23,627 nt of DNA from UBA1738 sp045658645 (lineage in GTDB: Bacteria; Bacillota; Clostridia; UBA1381), in NCBI GenBank assembly GCA_045658645.1, contig JAZOVJ010000003.1:1-23627 (forward strand), given 5' to 3'. Made by a program: the position numbers and the translations under genes. The notes beneath the pieces were generated by a model. It searched no databases. It saw nothing but the letters and a program-made list of their open reading frames with translations, and was not told the DNA's origin. Shown piece by piece: positions 23,490 through 23,627 of this stretch (positions are counted from its first letter, which is position 1; each line of letters starts with the position of its first letter).

Positions 23490-23627
23490 TTACTTATTCA
23501 TTGCTTCTTCTACAGCAACTGCAACAGCAACTGTCATACCAACCATTGGGTTGTTACCAGCACCGATCAAGCCCATCATTTCAACGTGAGCCGGAACTGA
23601 TGAAGAACCTGCGAACTGAGCGTCACT
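23490..23627 (-). CDS. GGGtGRT-family protein, C-terminal fragment
   Basis: Only the last 45 codons are present; the gene runs off the right edge. The tail reads SDAQFAGSSSVPAHVEMMGL, then IGAGNNPMVGMTVAVAVAVE and ends EAMNK. From memory this closely matches the C-terminus of the GGGtGRT family, a protein of about 330 residues common in Clostridia and named after a glycine-rich GGGTGRT motif that would lie upstream. No reaction is established. A long hairpin follows the stop. The codon use is like that of the highly expressed genes here (Ala, Val and Gly codons ending in T or A), which hints at strong expression. Confidence 0.88.
   Translation of the reverse strand, partial: SDAQFAGSSSVPAHVEMMGLIGAGNNPMVGMTVAVAVAVEEAMNK

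Overview
The window looks like a chromosomal segment of a low-to-mid GC, Gram-positive anaerobe of the class Clostridia (Ruminococcaceae/Oscillospiraceae-like). The reasons are purine-rich Shine-Dalgarno sites before nearly every gene, several near-consensus sigma-A promoters with 17-bp spacers, a T-box leader in front of pheST, a SCIFF ribosomal peptide with its radical-SAM maturase, a GGGtGRT-family gene, a type I dockerin and SLH domains. No IS element, prophage, CRISPR array, tRNA or rRNA was seen.

Layout. 1-101: the 3' end of an sfsA-like gene (+). 137-1483 (-): a secreted SLH-domain protein followed by a secreted dockerin protein, sharing one promoter. 1619-8303 (-): a compact alpha-glucan operon in the order glgP, a fused glucose-family PTS permease (IIA-IIC-IIB), an endonuclease/exonuclease/phosphatase-fold protein, malQ. 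8409-9026 (-): a LysE-type exporter. 9122-10053 (-): three small uncharacterised proteins. 10110-13896 (+): promoter, phenylalanine T-box, pheS, pheT. 13931-15619 (-): the SCIFF locus. 15692-17059 (-): an Orn/Lys/Arg decarboxylase, with a divergent C_GCAxxG_C_C protein at 17201-17650 (+). 17784-21213 (-): an operon of a methionine gamma-lyase-like PLP protein, a putative manganese/heavy-metal exporter and a cation:proton antiporter. 21341-22240 (+): a PflX-like radical SAM protein. 22255-23166 (-): an AT-rich glycosyltransferase-like gene. 23490-23627 (-): the 3' end of a GGGtGRT gene.

How they work together. GlgP and MalQ would break down storage or imported alpha-glucans and maltodextrins, while the PTS brings in a glucose-type sugar; 11-13 nt gaps imply one transcript. 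The SLH and dockerin proteins form a small cell-surface unit. PheST is controlled by uncharged tRNA-Phe.

The most unusual feature is the SCIFF precursor. It is normally a single peptide of about 45 residues. Here it is an 87-residue tandem of two almost identical leader-plus-core units (43-residue period, seven cysteines each, 14 in all). The two DNA copies of 111 bp differ at only two positions, both silent. In both copies the residue that aligns with the known thioether acceptor Thr is Gly, so the cross-link may differ. A complete CteB/ScfB-type maturase lies directly downstream, behind a small inter-cistronic hairpin.
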